Positions 39,684-49,983 of a stretch of DNA of 64,000 nt are shown one piece after another (position 1 is the stretch's first letter; the number at the start of each line of letters is the position of its first letter). Source of the stretch: Andalucia godoyi (lineage: Eukaryota; Discoba; Jakobea; Jakobida; Andaluciidae). The DNA lies in NCBI GenBank assembly GCA_009859145.1, contig VRVR01000009.1, positions 1 through 64,000 of the forward strand, given 5' to 3'. The translations under genes were made by a program, and so were the position numbers. Under the pieces are notes generated by a model. It saw only the letters and a list, made by a program, of their open reading frames with translations. It was not told where the DNA came from and did not search any database.

Positions 39684-40958
39684 TTACGCGTAGTAGTTGA
39701 GCGACGTCTTCTTCTTTGCCTGAACCTGTGCAATACCTTCCATAAAGTCTTCGTGTGACAGCTGTCTTCCGTCTCTTCTGAGGGCAATCATCCCCGCTTC
39801 AACGCACACTGCTTTGAGCTGCGCTGCGTTAAAGTCCTCAGTGCATCTCGCAAGTTCCTCATAGTTGACCGACGGTGAAACATTCATTTTGCGAGAATGG
39901 ATCTTCATGATGCGCGCACGAGCTTCTTCATCCGGCATCGGAAACTCAATCTTTCTGTCCAAGCGCCCAGCGCGCAGAAGCGCAGGATCGAGAATGTCCA
40001 CACGGTTGGTCGCAGCAATAACCTTGACTCCCTCCGAAGACGAAAACCCGTCCAGCTGATTCAGCAACTCCAACATCGTTCGCTGCACTTCTCGGTCTCC
40101 AGACTTGTCCGAGTCAAATCGCTTTGTGCCGATAGCATCGAGCTCGTCAATAAAGATGATTGCAGGTTTCTTTTCCTTTGCCAGCGCGAACGCATCACGC
40201 ACGAGCTTTGCACCGTCTCCAATGAACATTTGCACAAGCTGCGGCGCTGCAAGCTTCAAGAACGTCGCGTTCGTTTGAGCGGCACAGGCGCGTGCAAGGA
40301 GAGTCTTTCCAGTGCCGGGTGGTCCGTACAACAGACAGCCCTTTGGAGCCTGGATTCCAAGCTTTTCAAAGCGTTCTCGGTTCGTCATTGGAAGTACAAT
40401 CGCCTCCGTCAGCTCCTGGATCTGCTTATCCAGACCTCCAATATCACTGTAATCTTCCGTCGGTCTTTCGTCAACCTCCATTGCCTTGACACGAGAGTCG
40501 TACTCGGCCGGAAGCACGTCCAGCACCAAAAATGAGTCCTTGTTGACCCCTACAAGGTCGCCAGGCTTCAACGAATCCGCATCCACAAGACCGATCATCG
40601 GCAGAAAAATAGTCTGGCGAGTTGATGTCTTCACAACAGCTGCCTTCTGTGCAGGATGCTCCGAGATCATTCCTTCATCGTCTTGCGACTCGTCTTGGTC
40701 TGCGTCCGGCGCAAGCACTTCAATGATGTTTCCCACAAGATGTGGAAGCTGTCGATTGAGCTTGATCTTATCTGCATTCTCTCGGACGGATTCCTCCATC
40801 TTTTGAAGCTCGTGAGACAAGCGCGAGCTTTCCGACCGCAAAATTCGAATCTCGGAATCCAAAAGACGAGTACGGTTCTCAATCGCTTCCGTCGACATCG
40901 ATTGCATCTCGGAAGAGAGCGAAGGAGGCAGCTCTTCGGATTGCCAAATCTCAGTCAT
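39684..40958 (-). CDS. RPT5: 26S proteasome regulatory ATPase subunit RPT5 (PSMC3)
   Basis: A 424-residue protein. An N-terminal coiled coil ([20 protein letters not shown]) is followed by an OB domain with [32 protein letters not shown]. The AAA+ domain has Walker A GPPGTGKT at 212-219, Walker [10 protein letters not shown], and [24 protein letters not shown] in the lid. The C-terminal YYA is the HbYX motif that docks into the 20S alpha ring and opens the gate. Identity to known RPT5 is very high throughout. Confidence 0.97.
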   Translation of the reverse strand: MTEIWQSEELPPSLSSEMQSMSTEAIENRTRLLDSEIRILRSESSRLSHELQKMEESVRENADKIKLNRQLPHLVGNIIEVLAPDADQDESQDDEGMISEHPAQKAAVVKTSTRQTIFLPMIGLVDADSLKPGDLVGVNKDSFLVLDVLPAEYDSRVKAMEVDERPTEDYSDIGGLDKQIQELTEAIVLPMTNRERFEKLGIQAPKGCLLYGPPGTGKTLLARACAAQTNATFLKLAAPQLVQMFIGDGAKLVRDAFALAKEKKPAIIFIDELDAIGTKRFDSDKSGDREVQRTMLELLNQLDGFSSSEGVKVIAATNRVDILDPALLRAGRLDRKIEFPMPDEEARARIMKIHSRKMNVSPSVNYEELARCTEDFNAAQLKAVCVEAGMIALRRDGRQLSHEDFMEGIAQVQAKKKTSLNYYA

Positions 40959-41727
40959 GTTTTTTTCTTCTTCTTTTTCCCCTGGCCTCCTTCCGCTTCT
41001 TTCTCTGTGCGTTGGGACTCTGAATGTGAGCTACAGATGTGGGGAAGAAGATAAAAGAGAAGAAAAATTAACTGAAAAAAAATAAATAGAAAGATGGAAT
41101 TGCGCAATGCAGCGACCTCCTTTGTTGACTTGAATATCAGAAGAAACTGAGAGGAAAATGGGACTAATGGGCTAATGCTCACTTGAACAACAAACAGAGT
41201 GGACAGCAGAATCGACAACTCGAAGAGAAAGCGTGTACGACCGTTTTTCAAACTGGGAATGGGGGTAAAATGAAAAAGTAGGATGCCTACATTGTAAACT
41301 AATCGTGCATAATCGGTCTTGCGTCCAACGGGTAGTGAGAGATCCGGTGCGGAAGAATCGAACGCGTCCAGCGGTGGTGCAGATGTCATACGTCTTGCGC
41401 ACAGCAGACGGGTGAAGAAACATTCATAAGCCTAGAAAAAGAGAAGTTTAATTTTCGATTTTACATATTAAAACAAAAAACTTGAACAACGATGTCTACA
41501 GATGGATAGCGAAAGAGCGATTCACGGAGAGAGATTCTGAATTTTGTGGAGCTGGATGGAAGCAGGGGCTATTCGTTTGACAATACTCTTGGTTCAGATT
41601 GCGATGACAATTTTGCTCACGCATACGTCGAGGTTGTTGAACCAAGTGCTGCGCTTCATAATCAACGGCTGTCTGGAAACAGTCCGTCGATCGATCGATC
41701 GAGATGGCAAGGAGCAGAAGCTTGGGC
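40959..41727. other. Intergenic region RPT5 / TOP3B 3' end
   Basis: About 770 bp. On the minus strand an ATG at 41389 opens a frame with a plausible coding start (about 35 codons) that then runs into low-complexity sequence. A donor-like GTGAGC at about 41183 and an acceptor CTGTAG at about 41032 could define a 5' UTR intron for RPT5. Neither can be confirmed from sequence alone, so no gene is called. Confidence 0.35.
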
Positions 41728-44277
41728 TCACGCTCTTCCGCGACCACGACCTCGTCCACGGCCCCTTCCGCTTCCTCTTCCCCGGCGTCCTCCGCGGACA
41801 AACATTTTGTGGCGGTTCCGACCATGACTCTCTTCAATAAACGACGAGAGCAGAGGATCGCACAAGAGACATCCGCGATACGAAAGGTCGGCATTCGGCA
41901 GCGGAGACTTGTCCTTGTGAAAAACAATATCGAGCAACTTGGATCCACATTCGCTGCACAAATCATCTTCTCCTGCCGGGCTCATCCTGAATACCTTTTC
42001 TGGGATTCGCAGAATGAAGTTGCATCGATTACACCGAAGCCTCCAGACAGGCGCAGAGAACGGATCGAGAGTCAGCGTTCCTTCCTCACACTCGAGACAA
42101 TCGCAAATGCCGTTCGTCATCACGGAAAACTTGCAGGTTGGGTGCAGGCACCTGTTGCACGACATTTCACCGTGCGCAAAACCATCGAACGGAGGGTTGT
42201 TGTAGCAGAACGGACACAGAGGATACGAAACTGCATTGGATCCGCCAGTCGTGTAGAGGACAAGTTCAAAGTCGTCGAGTGGACATCGCAGCTCTTGGTA
42301 ATTTTTGATGTTTCCGTTCTGCGGGAGCGCATACGTCTCATCGCAGGTGGGGCAGTACAGACGAACCGGTTTGCTCAAGACAACCTTCATGAACCGCCGG
42401 CACTTTCCGCAACGAGAAAGCGGCTTGCCGGAGTCCTTGAGCAGTGTAAATGTTGTTTCAAAGAGCACATCCATTCGCGCAATTGCAGAAATAAAGTACT
42501 TGAACTTTGCTTGGAAATTCCTCAATGCGTGTTCGAGCACTTCGTCAAAGCCAGCCTCGCCTCGCGCAATTAAATCGATTTCACGCTCAATGTGCGCTCG
42601 AACCTTTGGAAGTACAAGCTCTGGATCGATCTTCAAGTAACCGTGAACCAGTACAATGCCCAACTTCGTCGGGACCAAGAAACGTTTGTTCCCTTTTTGG
42701 ACCAGCTGAACATAGTTTCGCTGCACAACGTTTTGAATGTGCGTCGGAATCGAGGCGTCCGTCCCGATCCCGTGCTTTTCCATGAGACCGATCAGATCAG
42801 ACTCGGTCAGATAGTCGGGAACAGACGTCTGCCCGATCACACATCGAATGTCTTTCAGCACGTACCTTTCTCCGTTGGAAAAAGGAGGCAATGACTCGTC
42901 TTCGGTGGACATCGATGAATACACCCTCAAGAATCCAGGATCGATGACCTTCTTGCCAGACAGCGAGAAGAGCTCGCCATCGCCCGTTTCAAACTGCACA
43001 ACCGTCTTCTCGAGGATGCAATCCGGTGAGACCGACGCAAGAAAATTCTGCACAACAAATTCATAGAGCCTCCAAGAATCATAGTCCATATCTGTCTCAT
43101 ACGCAAGCTGCATGGGGGTAATGGGAGGATGGTCACCAACATCTGTGCCGCCGCGAGGAGGGACAACACCCCGCCGAAAGTCAAACCCCGAGCCAAGACC
43201 GCAACCTCTGAACAGCGCCGCAGTACCGACCAGATCAAAGTGTTCGGGATATGCAGTGGACTCCGTTCTCGGATAGCTCAAAAAACCGCTTGTGTAGAGC
43301 CTCTCTGCAAGCTGCATCGCGTGCTGTGGCCCAATCCCGAGCTGCGACGACGCTGCCTTGAGCATTTCCACCGTGTTCAGTCCCGCAGGGCGCTGGCGCC
43401 TCTCCTCTCGTGTTACAACCTTTGAAACGGCCACAACCTTTGAATCTGCGAGCACCTGAGCAAATGTATTGGCGACTTCAAAATTGAACATTCGGCCACG
43501 CTCATACTGCAGTTGGACACTTCTTGCATTCTTCTCAACAGCCGCAGTCACGGTCCAAAAGTTTTCTGGCACGAACGACTGGATCACATCGTGACGCTCG
43601 ACGCAGAATCCAAGCGTGGGGGTCTGGCATGGTCCGTACGAAAGAAGCGCAGCGTCCAAATCGCCGTATCGTCCGAGAAAATATCTCGACTGGAAACGAG
43701 TGAATGCAACGCCAACCTTTAAATCAATCTCCTGTCGTGCATCGACGGACCTCGCCTCATTTTCATTAGGAAGTCCCAGATTGGCCATGGCCCGCTGCAC
43801 GTCCGGGCCCGAAAGCGCCGAGAACCGCGCGCGATAAACACAGTGTCGTGGAATTGCGCAGTTTTCCATCACTTCAAAACAGATGTTCTCTCCTTCACGA
43901 TCGCAATCCAACCAGAGCAACAGATAATCACAGCCCTTCGACTCGACTTGCAAATGCCGCGGGATGCACGCCTTTGGATTCGACTCTGTTTTCCGAGTGG
44001 TGGCAGCAAACAGCGCTTCGGGATCCGTCGTATCCCAGTTCTGAAACTTGCTGTCAAAATCAAGCGAGTAGCAATGCCCAATGACCGAGGTGCATCTGTA
44101 GAAGGCCTTTGCAGAATGCACGTTCCGAGGAGCAGGGAGTGAAAACGGTGCTTCAAACTCAAAGACTGGCGCCGCAGACGACGGGCCGTGTCGTCGTTCG
44201 TACGAACCCTTCGAAAGAATCTTGGACAGCGACTCGGCAATCGAGGGCTTTTCAGCGACCATTAGAATCCGTGTCAT
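41728..44277 (-). CDS. TOP3B: DNA/RNA topoisomerase III beta with RGG tail
   Basis: An 849-residue type IA topoisomerase from the ATG at 44277; the upstream in-frame start would be GTG. The TOPRIM domain opens RILMVAEKPSIAESLSKILS and has the acidic triad segment LWLDCDREGENICFEV. The active-site tyrosine is Tyr335 in SGFLSYPRTEST (Tyr336 in human TOP3B). The Cys-rich C-terminal domain has several CxxC pairs (CGKC, CPTC, CPFC, CNRC, CSEC). The sequence follows TOP3B, not TOP3A, throughout. It ends in an RGG/RG-repeat tail of about 20 residues, which in animal TOP3B supports RNA binding and mRNP association. It relaxes or decatenates single-stranded DNA, and the animal enzyme also acts on RNA. 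Confidence 0.95.
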   Translation of the reverse strand: MTRILMVAEKPSIAESLSKILSKGSYERRHGPSSAAPVFEFEAPFSLPAPRNVHSAKAFYRCTSVIGHCYSLDFDSKFQNWDTTDPEALFAATTRKTESNPKACIPRHLQVESKGCDYLLLWLDCDREGENICFEVMENCAIPRHCVYRARFSALSGPDVQRAMANLGLPNENEARSVDARQEIDLKVGVAFTRFQSRYFLGRYGDLDAALLSYGPCQTPTLGFCVERHDVIQSFVPENFWTVTAAVEKNARSVQLQYERGRMFNFEVANTFAQVLADSKVVAVSKVVTREERRQRPAGLNTVEMLKAASSQLGIGPQHAMQLAERLYTSGFLSYPRTESTAYPEHFDLVGTAALFRGCGLGSGFDFRRGVVPPRGGTDVGDHPPITPMQLAYETDMDYDSWRLYEFVVQNFLASVSPDCILEKTVVQFETGDGELFSLSGKKVIDPGFLRVYSSMSTEDESLPPFSNGERYVLKDIRCVIGQTSVPDYLTESDLIGLMEKHGIGTDASIPTHIQNVVQRNYVQLVQKGNKRFLVPTKLGIVLVHGYLKIDPELVLPKVRAHIEREIDLIARGEAGFDEVLEHALRNFQAKFKYFISAIARMDVLFETTFTLLKDSGKPLSRCGKCRRFMKVVLSKPVRLYCPTCDETYALPQNGNIKNYQELRCPLDDFELVLYTTGGSNAVSYPLCPFCYNNPPFDGFAHGEMSCNRCLHPTCKFSVMTNGICDCLECEEGTLTLDPFSAPVWRLRCNRCNFILRIPEKVFRMSPAGEDDLCSECGSKLLDIVFHKDKSPLPNADLSYRGCLLCDPLLSSFIEESHGRNRHKMFVRGGRRGRGSGRGRGRGRGRGRA
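41731..41790 (-). repeat. GGNCGN repeat encoding the TOP3B RG-rich tail
   Basis: A short degenerate hexanucleotide array codes alternating Gly-Arg at the end of TOP3B. On the plus strand it reads as CCACGACCTCGTCC-type pyrimidine-rich repeats. Confidence 0.75.
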
Positions 44278-44609
44278 TTTCCGATGCCCACTGCATGTCA
44301 CTGCTCGTCCTTCTCAGTTCTCGCTTCCCACTTTCTTATGCACTGACCCCGCTGACTCGTAGTATCCTCACAAGTGTGTCCAATCTCCATCATCAATGAT
44401 CCTGCAAATAGTCCATTTGCGTGAAAAAAATCCGGCAAACCAAAAAAGGGACGTCGACGCTTTTCAACCATTCCATTTCTCATGGTCCGCAGATAAAATC
44501 CGATTTTTTTAAATTTATTTATTGTTAAATTATCTCCCTTGCCTTGCGAGCTTTTTTCCTGTAAGATCCATCAGCCAGAAGTTGCGGGAGGAAAAAGAAA
44601 GAAAGAAGA
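44278..44609. promoter_or_regulatory. Head-to-head region TOP3B / small unknown gene
   Basis: 332 bp between divergent starts. AT-rich near 44505-44530. No gene is seen. Confidence 0.4.
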
Positions 44610-44837
44610 ATGGTGTTTCAATTTTTTGGCTCTGTGGTGGTCCGTGCTGCATCGGAACTTCTGAACAAGACGTTGACTCGAAAGCTTGTTGAGTCGCCGA
44701 CGTTTCAAGCTGCGGCGCGCGGTGAGCTGAATGACAGAGCAGTTGGATTCGGAAGGGCCCTCAGCCAAGAAATCAAAGCCGAGCTCATCCGGTTTAAAAT
44801 CCTCCAAGAAGTGAAACCCGCATCGAAAAAACCATAG
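44610..44837 (+). CDS. Small conserved-looking protein of unknown function (75 aa)
   Basis: The ATG at 44610 lies in a purine-rich context (AAAGAAGAATGG) like that of neighbouring genes. The 75-residue product has an amphipathic N-terminus with positive charges (FFGSVVVRAASELLNKTLTRK), a middle LVESPTFQAAARG and a C-terminal helix LSQEIKAELIRFKILQEV. It has no cysteine and no clear transmembrane segment. Composition and length resemble small mitochondrial assembly or inner-membrane-associated proteins, but I recognise no family. Codon use looks coding, not random. Confidence 0.55.
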   Translation: MVFQFFGSVVVRAASELLNKTLTRKLVESPTFQAAARGELNDRAVGFGRALSQEIKAELIRFKILQEVKPASKKP

Positions 44838-45204
44838 GGTGAGCTGAGCTGCTGTACACGAGGGCAAACAGGCCTTCCTCCCACAGCTTTGATGCTACCC
44901 GGTATTTTAGCTGTTTTGATGCTAGAAAGGCGTAGACGTTGTTAATGAGCGCCGCCTTTTCATTTTGACAAACGGACCCAAAAAGCCCAATTCTGATAAC
45001 CAAATGCTGAAATGAGCCATTTTCCTTCGTTTAGTTTTCCTTTTACATATATATACATATATATATATCCATTTAAATTGTGCTGTACATTTTTTTGAAT
45101 GGAGTGTCAGTTGTTTAGTATTTATTTATTTACCGCGAATATACATAGGCATTTTTAATTTTGTAGGAAAAGTGGATTTCATTTAAAGAAACCGACGGTA
45201 GAGA
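44838..45204. other. AT-rich intergenic region before the CFAP74-like gene
   Basis: 367 bp with (AT)n/TATATA tracts (45046-45068) and a T-rich stretch before the next ATG. A short minus-strand frame (to 45003) has no motif. Confidence 0.45.
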
Positions 45205-48200
45205 ATGGAGAGACCTTCGTCTGCGGTGGTGTCGCGACCTGGTTCTTCGTCGCATGGAGGCCAAGAACTTCCTCCTGTGATCCGTCCACAGTCTGCAAGT
45301 GCATATGGAGGTATCCGATCGTCAGCGGCTGGTCCTGGGGGAGCGTCATTTTCTGAAGAAGATGCAGAGCGGATCCGAGCAGAAGAGCTCATTCAACAAT
45401 TGGAGCGGGATTTGCTGGAGGAATATGCAGCAACAGCAGGCGCAAGAGGAGGAGGGGGAAGAGAAGGGTCGGATGTGCATCCGTCGAATCACAAAAGTTC
45501 GGCAGCACTCGACGGAGCTGCCGAGGATGGAAACGTCGTGACTGCCTATAAGAGGAAATCCGAACGCGATCTGATCATTCGTGCGCGATCTCTGAAGCAG
45601 CTGCAGGACCAAATTGCATATCAGCTCAAGTATGCAAAAGAACAGGTTTCGAGCGCGCAAAGCCGAGGAGATCGTGCGCTGGTGATTGAAGCCGAGCGTA
45701 ATGCAATGCTTCTTGAACGAGATCTCACGAGAGTGGATCGAGAATTCATGGAAGTGCAAGATGCATTGGCGGCCGTGGAAGACGCAAATGCTCGTATTGC
45801 AGAAGCACGGAGACATCGAGAGCGCCAGATTGCACTTGCTGCGAAATCCCGAAGGATGGGGCATGAAGCAAGCCTTGAAGAGTGGCACAAGACGGAAAAG
45901 GAATCAGAATTGAAAATTATCAAAGATGCAATGACGGGCCTTCGAGAGGCGAAGAAGAGAGTGCTGGAAAGACAGGCGTTTGTAGCAAAACAGGCAGAAA
46001 GGATTGGTGCCGAATTACAGGACGATCGGAATCGAAAGGTTGCGTCGATTCTGGGATTGCGCAAGAACACAGAAGTCATTCGAGATAAGCTTCGCGAAAG
46101 ATCAGAGATCGAAGAGAAGAGAAAGGCATCTGAGCAAGGAAATGTGGACCAGGAAATCCAAAGCATTCTTGCCGCTGGTGGAAATCCATATGAAGTTTTT
46201 CGCGCCAGGGAGGAGCGAGCAAAGCTTGATGCGTTCTTGAAGAAGAAGGCCGTTGCGCAAAGAAAACGAGAACAAAACATCGTCAGCAAGATTGCGCTGG
46301 AGCGTGATCGTGAGCTCGCTCGCTTGGCGGAAGACGCAAAGGAGCGTCACCTTGCCAAGCAGTTTGTGCTTGAAAAGCATCCTGATCGAATTGCTGAAAA
46401 GATCTCTGCCTTTGTCGCCAGCAAAACCATGGATGGCCGCGATATTGTGGACCCAACAGGACGGGCGACGCGTATCGATGCGTCCAAAGTCATGACCGTG
46501 AAGAACTGGAAGTTTGGCGCAACGACAAAGGTTGCAAGAGAGGATATCCTTAAACTGATGCAGGACAAGTTCCCGGATGCCACTCCGGATCCGAGACATG
46601 CGTATGTTGCGGGATCGTCGGACATGTCCGCGACTTACCAGAAGAACTGTGCCGAGAACAAGTCTTCCGTGGATCTTGAGGACGACATCGCCAAGTTGGC
46701 GACACAGAAAATGGCGGTTCGAGAATTCGGAGCCTCGTGGGTGGATCCCGCGTTGCTGATGAAGGGGACAGGCCATGGAGACGAGGACATCGATGACGAT
46801 GAAGAGCGGGAAGGAGAAGGAGAAGGAGAAGGAGACGACGGAGCCGCATCGGGAGAGAACGCAGGCGGCGCTAAGCCAAAGAGGCAAATGTCGAAACTCG
46901 AGAAACAGTACATGGCAGAAGCTCGACATCGGCACAAGAACAATCTGACGACGAAGCAAGTTGTTTGGGGCAAGGAGTTTGTGGGTCAGGCATTCTTGCC
47001 GTCGCCATCGGAAGTGCATTTCCGGGACTTTGATGTTGGTAAGGAGTATTCCACGCAAGTAGTCCTGACCAACGTGTCGTACACATTCAACACTTTCAAG
47101 CTGTTGCCACTCGACGATGCCATCTGCGACTACTTTGATGTCCAATTTGCTCTGCCTGGTGCCATGTCGGCGGGAACTGCTTGTACATTGTCCATCACGT
47201 TTCGACCAAAGGTCAACAAGGACATCGATACAGTGATTCCTTTCCTGGCGCAAACGGGAGCCTTTGAAGTTCCGCTGCATTGTTCCACCAAGAAATGCGT
47301 GCTTTCTTCGAGTCCTCCTTCTGGAAGCCATATCGAGTTCGGTGATGTTGTGCTTGCGGAGACAGAGACGCGAGAGATCGTTATCCGCAATGACGGAGCT
47401 TTGGACTCCGAGTTTTCCCTGCGTTTTGTTGCCGATACAAATGCATTCACACTTGTGCCGAATGACGGTGGTTTCGCAGATCCCTTTTCTTCGTGCAGAA
47501 TCAAAATTTCATACTTGCCGATGGTGTTGGGTCCCTGCAGAGCCACGTTGCATGTGGATTTCAAGCGGCCCGGAACGGGGAGCTTCGTATACGACATCAC
47601 GGGAGTCGGTGCGGATGTTCCGATCTACGTCGACCGGCCATTGGTGGACCTTCGGTGCTGCCGATCGGGCGTGCTCTACCGAGACAAGATCAGAATTTTC
47701 AACAGAAGTACGGTCGCCATGAAGGTCTCCCTGAGAAGAAAGAAGTCGTCCAGAGCGGCACATGATCCGTGCGATATCGTGTTTGTTCCTTCACTGGCAT
47801 TTGTGCAAGCTGGAGAGGACCAGTCTTTGGAAGTGCAGATCAAGTTCACCGGATCCCACCCGTTCTGCTTGCCTCCTGATCCGAGTCTGCCGCCCGAGCT
47901 GCAGTCGCGTCCCTCGGATGATATTGAAATCGACGAAGAAATCGAGTTGGACATTCCAGAGCAGTCGATGCCGGTATCCTTCCGTATCAAGAGTTTGCTG
48001 ACGCCCTCCGTGTTGAATTTGAGTACGAGTGTCCTTGATTTCGGCACGCTCTCCACACAGATGAGTGTGTCCAGGGGTTTCACTGTGCGAAACATCAGTT
48101 CTCTTCCCAGGACGGTGTATTTTTCTTCGAAACTTCCACAGGACGTTCTCACCTTTTTGCCTTCGGGGGGTGCGGCGGTGGTTCTCCCGTTGGAGAGTCG

Positions 48201-49851
48201 CGACTTCACGGCAATTTGGACCCCGAAGTATGCAGGAACATATGACAATGCTGAGACGACGAATCTGAACTTCTCGGTTTGTGTCGAAGACGGAATTTCC
48301 GAATCGTACAGGGTGGCTTGTTTGGGGCGCTCTGTGGAACCGATGATCGTAGCGGACAAGCTCTTTGTCCGCATGAAGGCGTGTGCTCGAGGAGACCAGG
48401 TTTCGGAAACCATTGTGCTGAAGAATGCGACCAAGTCGTCCATTGTGGGCTGCGATTTTGCGTCTCCAGTGGCCACGCTTACCGTTTCACCTCGCGTGTT
48501 TGACCTCAGTCCCGGCGAGTCAAAGTCGATCGTCCTCACGTTCAGTCCGCCGTTTTCTTCCTCTTCGAATACAGTGGAAGAGATTCCCATTGTCTGCAAT
48601 GTTCTGAATCGGGCTCGCGAGGACCAGCGTGCAAGCGATGTGAATCTCCCCACAATCGTCCGCATTGCGACGGCGGTCGTCGAACCACAACTGGTCCTGT
48701 CTCCTTCCAGTGACGTTAACTTTGACTCGACATCCGTGCTGTCGTGCGTCAGCAGAACTGTGTATCTGGAAAATACGTCCACGGAGGAGTCGGACTTTCC
48801 TGTCGAATGCGAAGTCATGGATCCGCATGGATGCTTCTCTCTTGTTTCTGCGCTTCCAACGTCACTCAAATCAGGTACGAGATATCCCATCACGTTCCAA
48901 TTTTCTCCGATTCTCGAGGCGCGATACCGTCTGAAAGTTCGATTGCGTCACAAGTCATTCAACTCGATCGAGGTGTCGCTCTCTGGACGTGGTGTTGTCC
49001 CCGTTCTTGACCTCAATCCTTTCCCGCTTGTGTGTGTCGGTGATTTGGTGATATCTCCTGCTGTGTTGCTGGCGACCAACATGGATGCGGCTCCTCCGCC
49101 TCCTGCAAAGGGCGGGAAGGAAGCCAAGGAAGCACCTTCTGTGCTGGAGAAGGATGTTTCGGTCACGCTGTCTACCTCCTCACCGTTTGTCATTCCAGTG
49201 TCGCTGCGTGTCGAGTCACTGACAGGCGAGCCACATGCGATTCGTGTGATTCCCGAGCAGTTCGATTTGGCGGCAGCTGGAAAGAAGGACGTCCGAATTC
49301 GGTTTGCACCTGCTGCCCTAGCCAGGAAGAAGTACATGCGATATGGGCTCTATGCAGCACGTGTCTTCGTCTCCTTTGGCGGACAAAAGCAGCCAAAGAT
49401 CTTTCATATTTACGGATTCGTCTATCCTGATGTACACAGCGTCGTGCACTCGGTGCCATCCGTGACATCCCTCGAATTGCAAATGTCGAGTCGCTCGGCA
49501 GACAAGCTCTCGTTTGACGCTAAAACGGTTTCCACCGAAACTGCGGTGCTGACTGTGGAGTTCGCTCCCGGGGAAAGCGAAAGAAGGATTCGAGTCTATG
49601 GCAACTCCGAGGCGACTGTTGAGAGTACACATAAGGCGTTCAAGGTGGACAATCCGAAGCTGGCATTTGCGGCTGCTGGAGAGAGCAAGGAAGTTTCCAT
49701 TACGTTTTCACCTTCCAAGGACGAGGAGGTTGTTGGATTGCCCTCGGCTCCCAGTCAAAAGCTGCGGCTGACTGTCGAGGGCGCGCTGAAGATTTCTTAC
49801 AAGAGCGGCAAGGTGTTGCATGTCGCTGTCACCGGTGAGTTGTCATTGTAG
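45205..49851 (+). CDS. CFAP74: CFAP74-like axonemal central-pair protein with coiled coil and ASH/MSP domains
   Basis: A 1548-residue protein in a single exon. After a disordered Ser/Pro-rich start, residues about 55-380 form a long charged coiled coil including the string NPYEVF (as I recall CFAP74). Residues about 590 to the end are a series of beta-sandwich ASH/MSP-type (HYDIN-like) units. The first begins FLPSPSEVHFRDFDVGKEYSTQVVLTNVS; others begin HIEFGDVVLAETETREIVIRNDG and VLDFGTLSTQMSVSRGFTVRNIS. An acidic EGEGEGDD run sits between the halves. CFAP74 is a C1d projection component of the 9+2 axoneme. The alternative is another ASH-repeat ciliary protein; the architecture favours CFAP74. 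Confidence 0.7.
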   Translation: MERPSSAVVSRPGSSSHGGQELPPVIRPQSASAYGGIRSSAAGPGGASFSEEDAERIRAEELIQQLERDLLEEYAATAGARGGGGREGSDVHPSNHKSSAALDGAAEDGNVVTAYKRKSERDLIIRARSLKQLQDQIAYQLKYAKEQVSSAQSRGDRALVIEAERNAMLLERDLTRVDREFMEVQDALAAVEDANARIAEARRHRERQIALAAKSRRMGHEASLEEWHKTEKESELKIIKDAMTGLREAKKRVLERQAFVAKQAERIGAELQDDRNRKVASILGLRKNTEVIRDKLRERSEIEEKRKASEQGNVDQEIQSILAAGGNPYEVFRAREERAKLDAFLKKKAVAQRKREQNIVSKIALERDRELARLAEDAKERHLAKQFVLEKHPDRIAEKISAFVASKTMDGRDIVDPTGRATRIDASKVMTVKNWKFGATTKVAREDILKLMQDKFPDATPDPRHAYVAGSSDMSATYQKNCAENKSSVDLEDDIAKLATQKMAVREFGASWVDPALLMKGTGHGDEDIDDDEEREGEGEGEGDDGAASGENAGGAKPKRQMSKLEKQYMAEARHRHKNNLTTKQVVWGKEFVGQAFLPSPSEVHFRDFDVGKEYSTQVVLTNVSYTFNTFKLLPLDDAICDYFDVQFALPGAMSAGTACTLSITFRPKVNKDIDTVIPFLAQTGAFEVPLHCSTKKCVLSSSPPSGSHIEFGDVVLAETETREIVIRNDGALDSEFSLRFVADTNAFTLVPNDGGFADPFSSCRIKISYLPMVLGPCRATLHVDFKRPGTGSFVYDITGVGADVPIYVDRPLVDLRCCRSGVLYRDKIRIFNRSTVAMKVSLRRKKSSRAAHDPCDIVFVPSLAFVQAGEDQSLEVQIKFTGSHPFCLPPDPSLPPELQSRPSDDIEIDEEIELDIPEQSMPVSFRIKSLLTPSVLNLSTSVLDFGTLSTQMSVSRGFTVRNISSLPRTVYFSSKLPQDVLTFLPSGGAAVVLPLESRDFTAIWTPKYAGTYDNAETTNLNFSVCVEDGISESYRVACLGRSVEPMIVADKLFVRMKACARGDQVSETIVLKNATKSSIVGCDFASPVATLTVSPRVFDLSPGESKSIVLTFSPPFSSSSNTVEEIPIVCNVLNRAREDQRASDVNLPTIVRIATAVVEPQLVLSPSSDVNFDSTSVLSCVSRTVYLENTSTEESDFPVECEVMDPHGCFSLVSALPTSLKSGTRYPITFQFSPILEARYRLKVRLRHKSFNSIEVSLSGRGVVPVLDLNPFPLVCVGDLVISPAVLLATNMDAAPPPPAKGGKEAKEAPSVLEKDVSVTLSTSSPFVIPVSLRVESLTGEPHAIRVIPEQFDLAAAGKKDVRIRFAPAALARKKYMRYGLYAARVFVSFGGQKQPKIFHIYGFVYPDVHSVVHSVPSVTSLELQMSSRSADKLSFDAKTVSTETAVLTVEFAPGESERRIRVYGNSEATVESTHKAFKVDNPKLAFAAAGESKEVSITFSPSKDEEVVGLPSAPSQKLRLTVEGALKISYKSGKVLHVAVTGELSL

Positions 49852-49983
49852 AGTAGAAGTGATTTGTCGAGTAATGCAAAATCTGTCTTTTTCCTTATCA
49901 TAAATGATACACTGAAAATCAAGTGTGGTTTATAAAATTAAAGACGCGGGAGAAAGGGGGAAGTGAAAACGGACGAGACAGTG

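Noticed and set aside
40959-41389. Minus-strand frame starting at 41389 upstream of RPT5
   Set aside because: The first 35 codons look plausible but the rest is low-complexity, and RPT5 is already complete from 40958; more likely a 5' UTR or chance.
46102-48893. Long minus-strand frames (about 400 codons each) inside the CFAP74-like gene
   Set aside because: They lie antisense to a clearly coding frame with coiled-coil and ASH repeats; composition is that of a shadow.
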